From DAOTTY01 sp034437575 (lineage in GTDB: Bacteria > Chloroflexota > Anaerolineae > Aggregatilineales > Phototrophicaceae): DNA of 64,000 bases. Of this stretch, positions 60,465-64,000 are shown piece after piece. Position numbers and translations under genes: made by a program. Under the pieces are notes generated by a model, which saw only the letters and a program-made list of their open reading frames with translations, was not told the DNA's origin and searched no databases. The stretch spans positions 1 through 64,000 of the forward strand of contig DAOTTY010000025.1 of NCBI GenBank assembly GCA_034437575.1. Direction: 5' to 3'. Within the stretch, counting starts at the first letter, position 1. The number at the start of each line of letters is the position of its first letter.

Positions 60465-62111
60465 TTACCGTCTGCTGTCGTCAAGTGTCACGCTTTCCCC
60501 TTCAAATCGGAGGCGTGGGGCAGCCGGGTCAAAGTTATAATAGACAACATACGGGCCAATCGTCGCCACATCATAGGTGATGCCTGCTGCCGCGAACTGT
60601 TCCTGCAACACGGCGTCAAGTTCGGGCAGCAACGTAACATTGATATAGGCGATGCGCTCGGCGTTTTCTGCCGCTTGCTGATAGGGCGGATAGCGGTTAT
60701 CGGCTGGGTTGTAGGTTAGCTGGGGTTTATAGGGCAGTGCGGAACTGTACTGAATCGCCTCACCAGATAGGAACGCGGTACGTATAGCTACCCAGTAGCT
60801 CGCATACCCATGCGTGATGTCATTGGCCTGCAAAAACGCGATGAGTTCAGCGTCGTGCGTGTGCGGGATGTGCGTCAGCAGGTCAAACTGTGTTGTCAGG
60901 CCAGGGTCATTTTGCAGGGCCGCACTCCCCTGGCCAGCCGTGTTGTACGCCAGAATCAGCGCTGCTGGCAGCACCCACACATACCGTGCCTGAACCGTCT
61001 GGCGTAGGTGCGCTGTAAAAGCGCCCAGCGCTATGCCGAACGGCAGCAGCAGCGGCAAAAAATAGCGGCCTGTTGGGTCCGCGCCGAAGGACGTTGCAAG
61101 GAAGACCACCAGCAGCAGCCCTGGTACACCGAATACAAGCCAACGCGCCCCCTCTCGAAGGGGTGGCCGGGATGCGCGGGCGAGTTGATACAACGCCGCA
61201 ATGTAGATCAACAGCACAGGCAGGCCAACCAACGGCAAAAAATAGGACGTAGCCCAGGTGTGGCGCATCCCGACGACAGTGGGCACAGCAAACAGGGCTA
61301 ACCCGATCACCTTTTGCGAAAACGATGCCTCAATGGGTTCAATGCCGCCGGTTGGCGCATCAGAAACAGCCGGGATATAAACCGCCAGGGCGGCGTTGTC
61401 GTGCGTGAAGTCGTATAGCCACCAGGGAGCGCCGCCGATGAAAAAGCACACCAACGCTACCCCGATCAACCCGATGTAACGCCCGCGTTGATCGGCGCGG
61501 CGCAGCAGCGTCCACAGGCACAGCAGCGCAATGGGCAGCGCAAACGCGATAATCAGGCCGTTCGTCCACCACGCTAACCCGGCAATCAAGCCGAGCAATA
61601 CCCAGCGCCACAGGCTGTAAGGGTGGGTGCGGGCTACATCATAGCCCAGGATGAGCATCAGGTTGCCAAACGTGAGGGTTTCCACATACCCACCGATGTT
61701 CGTTGCCGTGTAAGTCGCGCCCATTGTGTGGCTGACCGCCAGCGTAAGGGCCGTCACCAGGGCAACAACACGGTTGTGTGACAGATGCCATGCGGCCCAG
61801 TAGCCCGTCCCGACGAACAGCCCAAACTTGATTAGCTGCACAATCCGAATGGCCAGCACGGTTTCGCCCAGCACGGCGAAGCCCGCCGCCGTTGACAGGG
61901 CGTTAAAGCTGCCCATGTACGCCTGCCCATAGAAGAAAACCGGGAAGCGACCATCCAGCATGTGGCTGGCCATCAGGGCCACAATGCCCTCATCTGAGTG
62001 GAATGAGATGCTGCCCGTTGCAATCAGCAGTGCCCGCCCGATGAGCGCCAACAGCACCACCGCGCCTAAATCCTGCCAGTAGAATGCGCGTTCCGTTGAG
62101 GGTGTTATCAT
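60465..62111 (-). CDS. GT39-like membrane transferase
   Basis: 548 residues with about ten spans. The first loop has the acidic Asp/Glu pair in GSISFHSDEGIVALMASHML, then FFYGQAYMGSFNAL, a pattern of GT-C/ArnT-type proteins. A C-terminal ~140-residue domain lies outside (DAELIAFLQANDITHGYASY). It diverges from the DprE1-like gene across a 237-base gap that contains a palindrome, so it may use the sugar carrier those enzymes make. Confidence 0.75.
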   Translation of the reverse strand: MITPSTERAFYWQDLGAVVLLALIGRALLIATGSISFHSDEGIVALMASHMLDGRFPVFFYGQAYMGSFNALSTAAGFAVLGETVLAIRIVQLIKFGLFVGTGYWAAWHLSHNRVVALVTALTLAVSHTMGATYTATNIGGYVETLTFGNLMLILGYDVARTHPYSLWRWVLLGLIAGLAWWTNGLIIAFALPIALLCLWTLLRRADQRGRYIGLIGVALVCFFIGGAPWWLYDFTHDNAALAVYIPAVSDAPTGGIEPIEASFSQKVIGLALFAVPTVVGMRHTWATSYFLPLVGLPVLLIYIAALYQLARASRPPLREGARWLVFGVPGLLLVVFLATSFGADPTGRYFLPLLLPFGIALGAFTAHLRQTVQARYVWVLPAALILAYNTAGQGSAALQNDPGLTTQFDLLTHIPHTHDAELIAFLQANDITHGYASYWVAIRTAFLSGEAIQYSSALPYKPQLTYNPADNRYPPYQQAAENAERIAYINVTLLPELDAVLQEQFAAAGITYDVATIGPYVVYYNFDPAAPRLRFEGESVTLDDSRR

Positions 62112-62167
62112 TTCGCCGCACTGCCCTTACAGAAAATCACACCAACAGTGTACATCAGCCCGTCAGG

Positions 62168-62187
62168 GTGCGAAAGTTGATTCGCAC
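62168..62187. promoter_or_regulatory. palindrome in the divergent promoter gap
   Basis: GTGCGAA (62168-62174) and TTCGCAC (62181-62187) form a perfect inverted repeat around AGTTGA. It lies between the divergently read GT39-like gene and the DprE1-like gene, 57 and 162 bases from their starts. A shared regulator is possible. Confidence 0.45.
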
Positions 62188-62348
62188 TGGTGTACAAACC
62201 TGCGTTTAACAGGTCGGTCAATTTCATCATAAGCTGAGCCGGTTGATTGGGTGTGAGGGGTTCATTTTGGCAAACTGGCCCTGTGTTTTACCGTCAGGGA
62301 TACGTTACCATCGGAGTATTAAATCAAACGCGGTAGGCGGTGCATCAC

Positions 62349-63668
62349 ATGCCCAATAATCAAGATTACCTGTCGTGGGGGCGCTTCCCCCGGTTGCAGC
62401 CGAAGCAAGTGCAAACCATTGACTGGCAGCAAAATATGCCAGATTTGAACGCTTTTGACGCATCCGTGCTGCCGTATGGGTTGGGCCGCAGCTACGGTGA
62501 TAGCTGCCTGAACGACGATGGTGTCATCCTGGATATGACCGGGCTAAATCGTATGGTTAACTTTGACCGCGAAAACGGCGTCATCCGCTGCGAAGCAGGC
62601 GTAACGATGCTGCAAATTTTGGCGCTCATTGTGCCGGAGGGCTGGTTTGTGCCGGTTTCGCCAGGGACGAAGTACGTCACAGTGGGCGGGGCTATCGCTA
62701 ATGACGTACACGGCAAAAATCATCACGCACGAGGCACATTTGGCTGCCATGTTTGCCAGTTTGAGCTGCTGCGCTCCAATGGAGAGCGGGTGCTTTGCTC
62801 ACCGACTGAGAATGCCGACCTGTTCAAAGCGACTATTGGCGGCCTGGGCCTGACGGGACTTATCACCTGGGCAGAGTTCACCCTGCGGCCCATCCCCACC
62901 CCCTATGTGGATGTGGAAAACATTCAGTTTAACAGCATTGACGAGTTCTTCGAGCTATCGGAAGAATCTGAGCATATCGAATACACGGTTAGCTGGCTGG
63001 ACTGTACCGCACGCGGCGATAACTTCGGGCGGGGCGTGTTCCAACGAGGGGACTTTTACGACCCGCCACTGGGCGAAATCAAGCCGAAAGCCAGCCTTCC
63101 CGCCGTCAACGTGCCGTTCGACTTCCCCGAAATCGCCATCAACCCGCTGACGATCAAAGCGTTTAATACACTGTACTTTCGCAAGCAGATTTTCCCGACT
63201 ACTCGCAAAGTCACCAACTACGAACCGTTTTTCTACCCGCTGGATGTGCTAACGGAGTGGTACCGCGTATATGGCAAGAGCGGGTTCTTGCAGTATCAGT
63301 TTGTGCTGCCGTTTGAAAATGGCCGTGAACCCATCAAAGAAGTCTTCCGGCGCATTGTCCAGTCCGGGCAGGGATCACCGTTGATTGTGTTCAAAACGTT
63401 TGGTGATATGCCATCACCGGGGATGCTGTCGTTCCCGCGTAAGGGCGTCACCCTGGCGATAGACTTCCCGCTGCGTGGGCAAAAAACGCTTGATCTGCTC
63501 AGTGACCTGGACAGCATCGTGATGGCTAACGGTGGGGCGTTTTACCCGGCGAAAGACGCTCGTATGTCTGCTGAGGCGTTCCGGCACAGCTATCCAGACT
63601 GGGAGCAGTTCGCCCAGCATGTAGACCCCAAATTCTCATCTTCGTTCTGGCGGCGCGTTACAGGCTGA
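62349..63668 (+). CDS. dprE1: DprE1-like FAD oxidase
   Basis: 439 residues from the ATG at 62349; AGGCGG lies 10 bases before it, and the GTG at 62340 is less likely. Homologue of decaprenylphosphoryl-ribose 2'-oxidase. The FAD-binding region has LPYGLGRSYGDSCLNDD and VTVGGAIANDVHGKNHHARG; the C-terminal half is the substrate domain. The mycobacterial inhibitor-binding Cys (in DprE1 near residue 387) cannot be placed with certainty. It acts with DprE2 to turn a ribose lipid into an arabinose lipid in mycobacteria; in this organism the sugar is unknown. Confidence 0.85.
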   Translation: MPNNQDYLSWGRFPRLQPKQVQTIDWQQNMPDLNAFDASVLPYGLGRSYGDSCLNDDGVILDMTGLNRMVNFDRENGVIRCEAGVTMLQILALIVPEGWFVPVSPGTKYVTVGGAIANDVHGKNHHARGTFGCHVCQFELLRSNGERVLCSPTENADLFKATIGGLGLTGLITWAEFTLRPIPTPYVDVENIQFNSIDEFFELSEESEHIEYTVSWLDCTARGDNFGRGVFQRGDFYDPPLGEIKPKASLPAVNVPFDFPEIAINPLTIKAFNTLYFRKQIFPTTRKVTNYEPFFYPLDVLTEWYRVYGKSGFLQYQFVLPFENGREPIKEVFRRIVQSGQGSPLIVFKTFGDMPSPGMLSFPRKGVTLAIDFPLRGQKTLDLLSDLDSIVMANGGAFYPAKDARMSAEAFRHSYPDWEQFAQHVDPKFSSSFWRRVTG

Positions 63669-63702
63669 TGCGCTGCCAGCACCCACACAAGGCAACCCAC
63701 TC

Positions 63703-64000
63703 ATGCTAAAAATCATGATTGTCGGCGCGACATCGGCTATTGCTCACCAGACGGCCCGTCACTTTGCCCGCGATGGGGCGGCGTTCTTCCTGGTGGGTCG
63801 CAATCAAACCAAGTTAGAAGCGGTGGCCAGCGACCTGACGGCCTATGGGGCACGCAGTACAGTTTGCATTGTGCAGGATATAAATGTCATGGATCAGCAC
63901 GACCAACTGTTCGCGCAGGCCGTCATGGATTTGGATGGGCTGGATGTGTTATTCATCGCACATGGCACCCTGGGCGACCAGCCACACTGTGAAACCGACT
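63703..64000 (+). CDS. dprE2: DprE2-like SDR reductase, cut by window end
   Basis: The first 99 residues of a short-chain dehydrogenase: MLKIMIVGATSAIAHQTARH with the NAD loop GATSAIA, then FLVGRNQTKLEAVASDL, then DVLFIAHGTLGDQ. It starts 34 bases after the DprE1-like stop, so the pair is an operon. DprE2 reduces the keto product of DprE1. The catalytic Tyr-x-x-x-Lys lies beyond the window. Confidence 0.8.
   Translation, partial: MLKIMIVGATSAIAHQTARHFARDGAAFFLVGRNQTKLEAVASDLTAYGARSTVCIVQDINVMDQHDQLFAQAVMDLDGLDVLFIAHGTLGDQPHCETD

Noticed and set aside
1..64000. CRISPR arrays, tRNA or rRNA genes
   Set aside because: No regularly spaced direct repeats and no recognisable tRNA cloverleaf or rRNA core sequence were found by eye; a dedicated RNA search could still reveal a divergent one.

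Overview
The window reads as a stretch of chromosome from a Chloroflexota bacterium, probably of the Anaerolineae side. This is an inference from gene content: an archaeal-type prolyl-tRNA synthetase, several large multi-membrane-span sugar transferases (GT39 and DUF2723 types), secreted proteins with Thr/Pro-rich linkers and SH3-like ends, sugar ABC permeases with very large extra segments, and a bacterial protein with a PHAX-type RNA-binding domain. Coding density is high, most genes lie in short tightly packed operons, and no rRNA, tRNA, CRISPR array or intact prophage is visible.

Layout, left to right. 1-1.7 kb is decayed: a TPR-like fragment, a secreted-protein gene cut off after about 80 codons, and the C-terminal remnant of an IS5-family transposase. 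1.7-7.7 kb holds nagA and a secreted eight-repeat beta-propeller protein, facing an operon of tyrosine recombinase, GT39-type membrane enzyme and sua5. 8-13 kb is a four-gene chaperone operon (large TPR protein, J-domain protein with HPPE instead of HPD, GrpE, short Hsp70). 13-20.6 kb carries glgB, a DUF2723 membrane protein, asnB, folC and a DUF4864 protein. 20.6-25.4 kb has a 1,297-residue secreted beta-helix/SH3 protein and an unknown protein. 25.5-30 kb has lutC-lutB and a Kef-type antiporter. 30-40 kb has a NagD-like phosphatase, proS, an SH3/excalibur membrane protein, another GT39 enzyme and a tal-pgi-HAD operon whose last gene is frameshifted. 40-47 kb has a DUF4058 protein, a methyltransferase, a possible hidden small gene, FAH hydrolase plus lactonase-like amidohydrolase, lutA and a GH2 glycosidase. 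47-52.5 kb is a LacI-type regulator with a complete sugar ABC importer. 52.9-57.6 kb is an iron(III) ABC importer followed by a PdeM-like phosphoesterase. 57.6-64 kb has a small membrane protein, the PHAX-domain protein, a small HTH protein with acylphosphatase, a YqaA-like membrane protein, a fourth GT-C-type enzyme, and a DprE1/DprE2-like pair cut by the window end.

How the parts may work together. The lacI-ABC importer operon, the convergent GH2 enzyme, nagA, and the amidohydrolase/FAH pair suggest a heterotroph living on plant or microbial polysaccharides. If the amidohydrolase and FAH protein act in oxidative L-fucose or L-rhamnose breakdown, one end product is lactate, which the split lutA + lutBC set would oxidise; this link is a hypothesis. 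glgB, pgi and tal cover glycogen and pentose phosphate metabolism. The DprE1/DprE2-like pair next to a GT-C-type enzyme suggests a polyprenyl-phosphate-linked sugar donor feeding cell-surface glycosylation.

The signals most worth a second look are the dedicated TPR/J(HPPE)/GrpE/Hsp70 operon, the PHAX-domain protein, the lacI promoter with an 18-bp operator right after the -10 box, the perfect 19-bp palindrome before the iron importer, and two short unlisted reading frames with protein-like composition in intergenic gaps.
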